NCBI RefSeq assembly: GCF_004151105.1
Contig: NZ_PHRF01000041.1
Span: 1 to 64,000 of the forward strand
Direction of reading: 5' to 3'
DNA length: 64,000 bases
Origin: Streptomyces sp. L-9-10
Lineage (GTDB): Bacteria > Actinomycetota > Actinomycetes > Streptomycetales > Streptomycetaceae
Shown here: positions 1 through 7,016 of the stretch, in pieces
Layout: every line of letters starts with the position of its first letter
How positions within the stretch are numbered: the first letter of the stretch is position 1
Notes under the pieces: model-generated
The model's input: only the letters and a program-made list of their open reading frames with translations
Databases searched by the model: none
What the model was told of the DNA's origin: nothing
Translations under genes and position numbers: made by a program

Positions 1-94
1 CCAACCGGCCCCTACACGAAGCAAGTTCATTCGCCCTCATACCATCAGGAAACCACCAAGACGACCACTTGCCCAGAGACGTAACAAAGCCCTA

Positions 95-146
95 CTAGGG
101 CCTCTCGTTTGGATCATGCCGGGCTGATCCAAACGAAAGACCCTAG
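95..146 (-). mobile_element. 52-bp deletion derivative of an IS/MITE with both ends
   Basis: The arms TCGTTTGGATCA (105-116) and TGATCCAAACGA (125-136) face each other across eight bases and are bounded by CTAGGG and CCCTAG. Read on the minus strand, the element is the first 23 bp of the 223-bp element at 41562-41784 joined to its last 29 bp, so it looks like that element with its middle removed. CTAG at both ends may be the target sequence. The family is unproven; the ends resemble those of IS5-like elements. Confidence 0.7.
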
Positions 147-310
147 GCTAGGTGTGTCGTCCGGTTCGCCGGGGCGTCCCGTACTCCGGCCTCGGGGAAC
201 AGCGGTTGGCGCCGAGAACGATCATGGTCGGCCAGCACACCGGCTGGAGGCTCCGCTGGGGTTCGCGGAAAGATCGCCGGGCGGGTACCGGCGCTGGCTA
301 CGGTCCGCTC

Positions 311-595
311 GTGCCGGTGGGGTTTCTGACTGATGAGCAGGCTGAGGCGTACGGGAAGTTCGCCGAGGACCAGCTCGGCGCGCCCGGTCTGGTCCTCAAC
401 GCCATCGTGCTCCGGACGACGCGCTACATCGACGCCGCCGTCGCCCAGCTCCAGGCTGAGGGCCACGAACTCCGCGAGGAGGACATCGCCCGGCTCTCCC
501 CGCTCAAGCACCGCAACCTGAACCTGCTCGGCCGTTACAGCTTCACCGCCTCGAACCCCCGCCGCCGGCGTCCTGCGCCCGCTTCGGGACCCTGA
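311..595 (+). pseudogene. tnpA: Tn3-family transposase, internally deleted and frameshifted
   Basis: A GTG at 311 opens with VPVGFLTDEQAEAYGKF, the extreme N-terminus of Tn3-type transposases (DUF4158 region). After about 20 residues the protein jumps to GLVLNAIVLRTTRYIDAAV and LSPLKHRNLNLLGRYSF, which belong to the C-terminal end of the DDE domain. Almost 900 central residues, including the catalytic core, are therefore missing. A run of five C near 556-560 shifts the tail. With one C removed the frame continues as AAGVLRPLRDPDAPELDEDE, the usual C-terminus of the family. This is a dead gene left by at least one deletion and one frameshift. It and the resolvase fragment at 2361 probably come from one transposon. 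Confidence 0.8.
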
Positions 596-689
596 TGCGC
601 CGGAGCTGGACGAGGACGAGACCGGCTGGGAGCGAGTCGGGGCCGTCGCTGCCTGCGTCTCTATAGGCCGTCGCCCGGTCACTCAGAGG

Positions 690-1448
690 TCAGAGGAGGG
701 CGCCGCCGGAGACCTCGATGCGCTGGGCGGTGACCCAGCGCAGGCCCTCGGAGGCCAGCGTGGCGATGGCGTCGCCGATCTCCTCAGGTTCGCCGACGCG
801 GCCGAGCGCGGTCTGTCCGGCCAGAACCTGGCGCATCTCGGCGTCGTCCCGCATCGCTCCACCGTTGAAATCGGTGGCGGTCGGTCCCGGGGCGATGGAG
901 TTGACCCGGATTCCGCGCGGGCCGAGTTCTGCGGCGAGGGTGCGGCTCAAGGCTTCGACGGCGGCCTTCGAGGCGGAGTAGACCGAGGTGGCGGGGCTGG
1001 TGTGGCGGGTCAGTGACGTCGAGACGTTGATGACGCGGCCGCCTCGGGTCAGCAACGGCACAAGTGACTGGATGAGGAAGAACGTGCCCCGGACGTTGGT
1101 GCCCATCACCGTGTCGAAGTCGTCGATCGTGACGTCCTCCAGCGGTCCGAAGATCCCCACTCCCGCGTTGTTGACCACGATGTCGAGCCGCGAAGTACCC
1201 CAGCGCTCCAGCTGCTCGCTCAGTTCGGAGGTGAAGGACGCGAAAGAGGAGACGTCGCTGATGTCGAGCCGGAGAACAGCGGCAGTCCCACCCACCGCCT
1301 GCACCTGTTCCACCGTCTTCTCGGCCCCGGCCGCATCACCGCGGTGGGTGACCACGACCCGCACCCCGCGTGTGGCCAGAGCGATGGCCGCGCCACGTCC
1401 GAGGCCGCGATTCGCACCGGTCACCAAAGCGATCTTGTCGATCGTCAT
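690..1448 (-). CDS. SDR family NAD(P)-dependent oxidoreductase
   Basis: This 252-residue classical short-chain dehydrogenase/reductase has the cofactor motif TGANRGLG at 10-17, NNAG at 93-96, serines at 143-145, and the catalytic YSASK (Tyr157, Lys161). Basic residues after the first strands suggest NADPH, but this is inference. The start at 1448 is chosen because GGAGGAA lies eight to nine bases upstream; a longer frame to 1484 lacks a ribosome site. It is transcribed away from the TetR gene at 1597, and the shared 148-bp gap carries two palindromes, so it is very likely that regulator's target. The substrate cannot be deduced. The pair lies between remnants of a Tn3 transposon and may be its cargo. 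Confidence 0.9.
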   Translation of the reverse strand: MTIDKIALVTGANRGLGRGAAIALATRGVRVVVTHRGDAAGAEKTVEQVQAVGGTAAVLRLDISDVSSFASFTSELSEQLERWGTSRLDIVVNNAGVGIFGPLEDVTIDDFDTVMGTNVRGTFFLIQSLVPLLTRGGRVINVSTSLTRHTSPATSVYSASKAAVEALSRTLAAELGPRGIRVNSIAPGPTATDFNGGAMRDDAEMRQVLAGQTALGRVGEPEEIGDAIATLASEGLRWVTAQRIEVSGGALL

Positions 1449-1503
1449 GAACTGTTCCTCCACCGCGCGGCCACCGGAATTCACCCGGCGCCACAGATAC
1501 CAT

Positions 1504-1521
1504 GCGAGTCACTCGACTCGC
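1504..1521. promoter_or_regulatory. Palindromic operator O1
   Basis: GCGAGTC (1504-1510) and GACTCGC (1515-1521) form an inverted repeat with a four-base centre. It shares its half-site with the second palindrome 30 bp away and lies on the SDR side of the intergenic region, where it can cover the SDR promoter. The likely ligand is the adjacent TetR regulator. Confidence 0.75.
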
Positions 1522-1550
1522 CTTGCTCTCGTACCGTAAGCAGGACTCCC

Positions 1551-1574
1551 GAGGCGAGTCAAGTGACTCGCCTC
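1551..1574. promoter_or_regulatory. Palindromic operator O2
   Basis: GAGGCGAGTCA (1551-1561) and TGACTCGCCTC (1564-1574) form a perfect inverted repeat with a two-base centre and the same GCGAGTC core as O1. It ends just before the -10 box CATACT (1585-1590) of the TetR gene, so a bound dimer would block that promoter and allow autoregulation. Confidence 0.8.
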
Positions 1575-1596
1575 GGGTCTGCGGCATACTGTCCGC

Positions 1597-2250
1597 ATGG
1601 CAGCAGAACTCTCCGCACACCACCGCAGACTCGCTCAGCAGAAACGCGAGGCGATCACCACCGCAGCCACAGAACTGTTTTTGGATCGCGGCTACGACGG
1701 CACCTCACTGGCCCGGATCGCCGAAGCGGCCGGGGTCTCGAAGTCCACCCTGTTCAAGCGGTTCCCCACCAAGGCGGCCCTCTTCGAGGCCATCGTCACC
1801 GAGTCCTGGCAGCGTGACGCCGGCGACGCTGCCGCGCGGCCACAGGCCGGAGATCTGCGCTCCGGACTGACAACCGTCGGCCACCGCTATGCCGACCTGG
1901 TCGGCCAGCCCGGCATGACAGCCCTGTTCCGGATCGTCATCGCCGAACTGCCTCGTTTCCCCGAACTGGGACGGATGCAGTTCCAGCTCGGCAAACTGCC
2001 CTACTTCACCTCCGTTCAGCACTACTTGGAATCCGAGCACGAGGCGGGCAACGCTGATGTCCCGGACGCGGCGAGCGCCGCGAACCAGTTCCTCGGCATG
2101 ATCGCCAACTACGTCCTGTGGCCCCGCATGCTGCTGACCGACTGGAACCCCGCAGCCTCCGACATCAACGACGCCGTCGAACAGGCCGTCCAGACCATGC
2201 TCGCCAGATACACCCCGACCCGCCGGCCTGACCCGAAGCCGGAACGTTGA
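1597..2250 (+). CDS. TetR/AcrR family transcriptional regulator
   Basis: A 217-residue regulator whose N-terminal helix-turn-helix (residues about 15-62) contains GYDGTSLARIAEAAGVSKST followed by LFKRFPTKAALFEAIV, typical of TetR proteins. The C-terminal half is a helical ligand-binding region of the AcrR C-terminal type. The ATG lies six bases after a CATACT -10 box, so the transcript is probably leaderless. It diverges from the SDR gene, and both promoters overlap twin palindromes built on GCGAGTC. The simplest reading is a repressor of itself and the dehydrogenase, released by the dehydrogenase substrate or a toxic analogue. The ligand is unknown. Confidence 0.9.
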   Translation: MAAELSAHHRRLAQQKREAITTAATELFLDRGYDGTSLARIAEAAGVSKSTLFKRFPTKAALFEAIVTESWQRDAGDAAARPQAGDLRSGLTTVGHRYADLVGQPGMTALFRIVIAELPRFPELGRMQFQLGKLPYFTSVQHYLESEHEAGNADVPDAASAANQFLGMIANYVLWPRMLLTDWNPAASDINDAVEQAVQTMLARYTPTRRPDPKPER

Positions 2251-2299
2251 CACTGGCGCGCAATGCTCAACATCCGCGACGCCTCCACTCGGCGGCGCA

Positions 2300-2325
2300 T
2301 GTCGGTAAACGAGGGTTTGACGACA
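2300..2325. repeat. Candidate Tn3 res (resolution) subsite
   Basis: TGTCG (2300-2304) and CGACA (2321-2325) are inverted around an AT-richer centre containing TAAAC and GTTTG. This is the form of a resolvase-binding subsite, and it lies 35 bp before the serine resolvase start. Tn3-family res sites sit just upstream of tnpR, so the placement supports the call. Only one subsite is clear. Confidence 0.55.
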
Positions 2326-2360
2326 GGTAAGGTCCGATCCTCCGTACGACGGGGCCCGCA

Positions 2361-2831
2361 GTGGCGAACCTGGTGAACCTGGTCTACAAGCGGGTCTCGA
2401 CCGACCAGCAGTCGACCGCCCGGCAGAACCTCGTCCTGGACGAGGCCGGGATCGAGGACCCGGTTGTCTTCGAGGAGGACCCGGGCACCTCCAGCCGCCT
2501 CCACCCGCTCCAGCGGCCGAGGTTTCGCGAACAGGACATCCCCGCCCCGGAGTTGCTGGTCACCCTCGACATGCCGGGCAAGGTCGCCGACTTCCTTCGC
2601 TCGGCCGACCTGGAGCCTGCCGAGCGGGCCGCGCTCGACGAGGGGGCGACCGTACGGCGAGGCCAGGGCTGCACCCTGCGCGTGACCGCCATCCCCGCCG
2701 TGCACCGTCAGCTCCTCGACCGCTGCCAGCCGCTCGACGGCGGCCAGGGTGTCCCGGCTGTTCCGGACCGGCGCAAGGCCCGTCGCGAGTACGAGAACCG
2801 CGTCAGCACGCTCGCGCCGATCGGACCATGA
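2361..2831 (+). pseudogene. tnpR: Serine resolvase N-terminus fused to unrelated sequence
   Basis: The first 55 residues are the start of a Tn3-type serine resolvase: LVYKRVSTDQQS carries the catalytic serine, followed by ARQNLVLDEAGIEDPVVFEE and SSRLHPLQRP. The rest of the catalytic domain, the long helix and the DNA-binding hook are absent. From about nucleotide 2525 the frame continues into some 100 residues with a different composition, containing VTLDMPGKVADFLRSADLEP and a charged end ARREYENRVS. That second part looks like genuine coding sequence of unknown family, captured in frame by a rearrangement. A resolvase of this structure cannot work. Confidence 0.7.
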
Positions 2832-2879
2832 TCGTTCTCAGCGTCAACGGCTGTACCGATGTTCCAATCGCCGCCAATT

Positions 2880-3088
2880 GCATTGGATGCGAACTGGCGA
2901 CGGTTGATGTGTCGGCACCAGCAAGGGCGGACGACGCGTCGCTGAACAGGGGCGTCGGGCTCCGTTGCGTCGCGCGACGGTAGCGGCTGGCGAGCCCCGA
3001 TGGCCAGCCGCTGTCACTCGTCCGGATGGGCGGCCTGCGGTTTCGCCCCTGACTCGCATCCGATGCGGTTTTCTCGCATTGGATGCGA
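2880..3088. repeat. Direct repeat GCATTGGATGCGA in front of integrase
   Basis: GCATTGGATGCGA occurs at 2880-2892 and 3076-3088. The second copy is part of an inverted repeat, CTCGCATCC (3053-3061) with GGATGCGAG (3081-3089). The pair ends just before the tyrosine recombinase gene. Repeats of this kind can be recombinase arm or core sites, or an operator for the downstream XRE regulator. No third copy was seen after the recombinase unit. Confidence 0.5.
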
Positions 3089-3108
3089 GCTACGGAGAGT
3101 GGTGGACG

Positions 3109-4233
3109 GTGAGGTTCAACGGGACGGTCCCGGGGGCGGCGAGACTGCACCTGACGGACGGCGTCGCACTGTTGCGGCCGGAGGAACAGGTCTTCTCCGC
3201 GATGCTGGGCGGATTCGCCAATCAGCAACTCGCACGGAACCTGGCCCGCTCGACTGTCGAAGGGCGGGAGAACACGGTGAAGGCGTTCACCGCCTACGTG
3301 AACGCCTTCCCCTGGCAGTGGACGCCGGCCATGGTGGATGAATGGCTCGGTGACCTGCGCTCATTGCGTGATCTGAAGCGTTCGACGATCCGCTCGTACT
3401 CCGAGGCCATCCGCTCCTTCTGCCACTTCGCCACCGACCCCCTCTACGAATGGGCCACCACGTGTGAAGAGCGGTTCGGCTCCCATCCGGTCCAGATCGT
3501 GCACGAGTGGAACACCGCGGTGCACGTCCAGGACAACGAGTCCGAGGCGAAGAAGCGTGCCTTTACCAAGGCCGAGCTGCACGCCTTCTTCGCTCACTGC
3601 GACGACGAGGTGGCTCGCATCCGGGCCTTCGGCCGCAAGGGCTGGCTGCCCGCGTTCCGCGACGCGACGTTGTTCAAGACCGCGTACGCCTTCGGCACGC
3701 GACGCAACGAAACACGGATGCTGGACGCCGCTGACTTCGGCCGCAACCCTCACGGCGCCGAGTACGGCGAGTTCGGTCTATGCCGCGTCCGGTTCGGTAA
3801 AGCCAAGAAGGGCTCGCCGCCCAAGCGACGCACAGTGCTGACCGTCTGGGACTGGGCCCCCGACATCCTGGACGAGTGGTTCACCGAGGTCCGGCCGCTG
3901 TTCGGAGGCGAAGGGAACCCGGCCGCCTGGCCCTCTGAGCGCGGACTGCGGATCGGTTGCCAGCGGCTCAACTCCCGGTTCATCACCTACCGCCAGGCCC
4001 TTGGCCTGGACGAGGGACTGGACTTCCATTCCTTCCGCAGGTCCTACGTCACCCATCTGATCGAGGCCGGCTGGGACCCGCGCTTCGTCCAGGAGCAGGT
4101 CGGTCACGACCACGCAAGCACGACCGCGATCTACACCTGCGTGAGCTCCGACTTCCGCACCCGCACACTCCGCCGACATCTGGACGGCACCATTGCCGCC
4201 GCACTGGAGAGCCAGGCCGGGAGGCAGAGGTGA
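3109..4233 (+). CDS. Tyrosine recombinase/integrase
   Basis: This 374-residue protein has an N-terminal SAM-like core-binding domain (about residues 35-130) and a C-terminal tyrosine recombinase catalytic domain. Catalytic elements are visible: Arg at 198-199 in FGTRRNETR, HSFRR (His307, Arg310), the second His in VGHDHAS (about 333) and the nucleophile Tyr342 in TAIYT. All are present, so the enzyme looks active. The GTG at 3109 is preceded by GGAGAG and GGTGGA; an in-frame extension back to 2965 crosses the repeats and is not preferred. Its TGA overlaps the GTG of the XRE gene, which in turn overlaps the next recombinase, giving a coupled three-gene unit. Partner and target site are unknown. 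Confidence 0.9.
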   Translation: MRFNGTVPGAARLHLTDGVALLRPEEQVFSAMLGGFANQQLARNLARSTVEGRENTVKAFTAYVNAFPWQWTPAMVDEWLGDLRSLRDLKRSTIRSYSEAIRSFCHFATDPLYEWATTCEERFGSHPVQIVHEWNTAVHVQDNESEAKKRAFTKAELHAFFAHCDDEVARIRAFGRKGWLPAFRDATLFKTAYAFGTRRNETRMLDAADFGRNPHGAEYGEFGLCRVRFGKAKKGSPPKRRTVLTVWDWAPDILDEWFTEVRPLFGGEGNPAAWPSERGLRIGCQRLNSRFITYRQALGLDEGLDFHSFRRSYVTHLIEAGWDPRFVQEQVGHDHASTTAIYTCVSSDFRTRTLRRHLDGTIAAALESQAGRQR

Positions 4234-4565
4234 AACGCAAGGTCGGCTACACGTGGAAGCTGCGCGAACTGATGGGCACTCACGGCATGTTCACCACCAC
4301 CGAGCTGGTGCCGCTACTACGTGACCGCGGCATCGACCTGTCAGCTTCCCAGGTCCACCGACTGGTCTCCGGCACCCCCGAGCGGTTGTCGCTCCAGGTC
4401 TTGGCCGCGCTCTGCGACATCTTCTCCTGCACGCCGGCTGACCTGGTCACCACGACCGCCGAGAACGCCGGAGTCCGCAAGACCGCGACCGGTGATCTCC
4501 CTGCCTTGCCGACGGCGGTCGCGAAACTGCGGCCCCGACCGGCCCGAATCCTTCCTGACGAATGA
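4230..4565 (+). CDS. XRE/Cro-type helix-turn-helix protein
   Basis: A 111-residue protein whose central part, LSASQVHRLVSGTPERLSLQ followed by VLAALCDIFSCTPADLV, is the XRE-like fold used by small DNA-binding proteins encoded with actinobacterial integrases. Its GTG overlaps the integrase stop (GTGA) and its TGA overlaps the following ATG (ATGA). The three proteins are therefore probably made together and in fixed ratio. It may repress the unit or act as a directionality factor. The last 25 residues are proline- and arginine-rich and probably unstructured. Confidence 0.85.
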   Translation: MKRKVGYTWKLRELMGTHGMFTTTELVPLLRDRGIDLSASQVHRLVSGTPERLSLQVLAALCDIFSCTPADLVTTTAENAGVRKTATGDLPALPTAVAKLRPRPARILPDE

Positions 4566-6091
4566 GCCCCGCCTACACCCCCGAGGAGTGCGAACGCTGG
4601 CACAAGAGGACTTGCGCCCGCTGTCAGCGCCACGGCTGGTTCGCCGCCCGCTGGTCGGACGGCTTTGTCTGCCGCACCTGCCACGACAAAGCTCTCTGTA
4701 TTCGTGGAACCTGTCCCGAGTGCGGAGTCGAGCGTGCTCTTCTCGGCCTACGTCCGAGCGACCGCATGCAGATCTGCTCCGACTGCGCGGGCTTCATGAT
4801 GTCCTATCGATGCTCCCGCTGCGGAGAGGAAGGCAAGCTGCACGGAGGCCGGCTCTGCACCCGCTGCACCGTTGCCGACCGGCTTTCCCAGCTACTGGAC
4901 GACGGCACCGGCCGCATCCGCCCCGAACTCGTTCCGCTGGCCGACTTGCTTCGGACCATGGACAGGCCGTTGTCCGGTCTCGCCTGGCTCGACCGGAACA
5001 AGGAACGCCCCGATTCCACCGCCGACTGGCTACGCCGACTCGCCACCGGCGACATCGAGCTGACCCACGAAGCCTTCCACAGCCTCGAACCCTGGCGGGC
5101 CGCCGCCCACCTGCGGGAACTCCTCATGTCCTGCGGTGTCCTACCCGCCGTCGACAAGCGGATCTGCTCGCTCGAACGATGGCTCATCGGCCACCTCGCC
5201 GACATTCCTGACCCCGACCACGCTCAGGTCATCCGCCGGTTCGCCACCTGGGAAGTGCTCCCACGCCTGCGGACCAGCAGCCAGAAGAAGCCGATCACCC
5301 CGGCAGCCCGTCGACATGCCGCTGACCAGGTTAAGCAGGCCACAGCCTTCCTCACCTGGCTCGCCGCCCGTGATCACACCCTTGGCACCTGCGGCCAGAC
5401 CGGCATCGACGCCTGGCACACCGAGCAGAACGAGTACACCCGCAACACCATGCGAGCCTTCCTGCTCTGGTGCTCGGCCAGCAAGCTCACCCGGCCCTTC
5501 CGGCTGCCCCCGGTCCACATCCGCCGGGCCACCCCGATGCCGCAGCCCGAACGACTGGAACTGATCGGGCAGCTCCTCACCGACCCGGACCTACCGCTTC
5601 GTACTCGGGTCGCGGGCGTGATCGTCCTGCTCTATGCCCAACCACTCAGCCGAGTCGTGCGCCTCACCCTGGACGACGTCGGCCACAGCAACGACCAGAC
5701 GTTTCTCCGCCTCGGCGAACCGCCGTCCCCAGTGCCAGAACCGCTTGCGGAACTGCTACATCGTTGGATCAGCAGCCGGGACAACATAAACACCGCGACC
5801 AACCACGCCTCCCGGTGGCTGTTTCCCGGCCGCCGGGCCGGACAACCGATGCACCCCGACGCTCTTGCCGCGCTCATCAATGACATCGGCATCCCGATCA
5901 CGGCTGGCCGCACAGCCGCGATCCGGCAACACGTTCTGGAAATGCCCGCGCCGGTCGTCGCTGAGGCTCTCGGCTATCACCGGGTCACCACAGCCAAGCT
6001 CGCGTCCGAGGCCGGAGGCACCTGGAGCCGATATGCCGCCGGAGACCACTGGCGGTCACCACCCGGCTGGACCCCACAGAGCAATGCCTGA
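4562..6091 (+). CDS. Zinc-ribbon tyrosine recombinase-like protein
   Basis: This 509-residue protein begins with six CxxC pairs: C18/C21, C37/C40, C51/C54, C72/C75, C84/C87 and C99/C102. They are spaced as three consecutive zinc ribbons. A helical middle is followed by an integrase-like region: the core-binding segment ADQVKQATAFLTWLAARDH, an Arg-containing LYAQPLSRVVRLTLDD (box I position), and a C-terminal LGYHRVTTAKLASEAG ending in GTWSRYAAG, whose Tyr sits where the nucleophile would be. The usual HxLR motif is altered (IRQHVLEMP), so catalysis is uncertain. It may be a DNA-binding accessory recombinase for the integrase at 3109. It is coupled to the XRE gene by an ATGA overlap. Confidence 0.8.
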   Translation: MSPAYTPEECERWHKRTCARCQRHGWFAARWSDGFVCRTCHDKALCIRGTCPECGVERALLGLRPSDRMQICSDCAGFMMSYRCSRCGEEGKLHGGRLCTRCTVADRLSQLLDDGTGRIRPELVPLADLLRTMDRPLSGLAWLDRNKERPDSTADWLRRLATGDIELTHEAFHSLEPWRAAAHLRELLMSCGVLPAVDKRICSLERWLIGHLADIPDPDHAQVIRRFATWEVLPRLRTSSQKKPITPAARRHAADQVKQATAFLTWLAARDHTLGTCGQTGIDAWHTEQNEYTRNTMRAFLLWCSASKLTRPFRLPPVHIRRATPMPQPERLELIGQLLTDPDLPLRTRVAGVIVLLYAQPLSRVVRLTLDDVGHSNDQTFLRLGEPPSPVPEPLAELLHRWISSRDNINTATNHASRWLFPGRRAGQPMHPDALAALINDIGIPITAGRTAAIRQHVLEMPAPVVAEALGYHRVTTAKLASEAGGTWSRYAAGDHWRSPPGWTPQSNA

Positions 6092-6116
6092 ATCTGCGGT
6101 CGGCCGAATGAACCTT

Positions 6117-6473
6117 CTACTCCGCAGGAAGAGGACTCAACGGGATCTGGGACAACGCCCAGCGCGTGAACGTGAGCAGATCCTCGCCGACGATGTCCTC
6201 AAGCCGTTCGAAATCCTCCGGCAGCACGTCGAGCAGGAAGTGCTCGACTTCCCGGTCGGCCCGCTTGATCAGGACGAGGCAGCGATAACAGGGCTTGGGA
6301 GGACGCTCAAGAAGGATCGCTCGCAGAGACCCCGTCGCATCCTCGGCCAGGTACTGATCCAGCCATCCAGGCTCGCGTCCCCTGCCGAGGTTGAGGCGCT
6401 CGCTCTTCGAACTCAGCTCTATGAGGACCTGCTTGGTCACACGCTTGATCTCTTTGGGGACGTTCAGCGGCAT
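6117..6473 (-). CDS. Hypothetical protein, 118 aa
   Basis: A 118-residue acidic protein with no recognised domain. It starts MPLNVPKEIKRVTKQVLIEL and ends LTFTRWALSQIPLSPLPAE. The middle contains LERPPKPCYRCLVLIKRADR, with two close cysteines followed by a strand-like stretch, then a negatively charged helix. Codon third positions are strongly G/C and the frame is free of low-complexity arginine runs, which argues for a real gene. It points toward the recombinase unit, ends 25 bp from it, and has no obvious ribosome site. It may be cargo of the mobile unit. Confidence 0.55.
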   Translation of the reverse strand: MPLNVPKEIKRVTKQVLIELSSKSERLNLGRGREPGWLDQYLAEDATGSLRAILLERPPKPCYRCLVLIKRADREVEHFLLDVLPEDFERLEDIVGEDLLTFTRWALSQIPLSPLPAE

Positions 6474-7016
6474 GAAGGCAGGTTATCCACCAACGGCCAG
6501 AACGCGAGGGGCTGCCAGCACAGACCATGGCCTGCGGCACCCCAACACACAGTGACTGCACCGACGCTTTGGCAGCAATACTCGCGACAGTTGAATACGC
6601 GAGTCCACCAGTACCGAGGCCGTAGAAGCCCCCGAGTTCGCGGAAACTGAAGGTTCTTCAGCGCGAACCCACGGGTTCACCGGTGTGCGTCAGGCTGATG
6701 CATCGGTGAGTTCGGGTGGAACACGAGGATGGTGAGCGATCCGAAGGGCTTCGACGGTGGTGTCGGCGGACATCTTCGCCTATGGAGGGCGCCCGCCGAA
6801 CTGCCAGTTGTGCACCTCAATCGTTCCTTGACCGGGTTCCTCACGCGCGTGCAGCGATCCCCGGAACGGCCTCCGGTGCCCACTCGGGGGGGGGCATCCA
6901 CTGTGACCGTGAGGGCAGTTGACCGGCTGCCCCGAGGTTGCCCCCACGGACCTTCCGCCGCCCTGAGCGGTCCGGTAGGACTGGAAGATCAGCCGTCCAG
7001 CGTGAAGGGGATCGTC
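6474..7016. other. Gene-poor stretch, 540 bp
   Basis: No convincing gene was found. The only structure noted is a short inverted repeat, ACTCGCG (6580-6586) with CGCGAGT (6598-6604). A run of nine G occurs near 6886-6894. Open frames here have arginine- and proline-rich translations typical of non-coding high-GC DNA. Confidence 0.5.

Noticed and set aside
2965..3108. Longer integrase start
   Set aside because: The extra residues span the GCATTGGATGCGA repeats and do not resemble an integrase N-terminus; no ribosome site precedes 2965.
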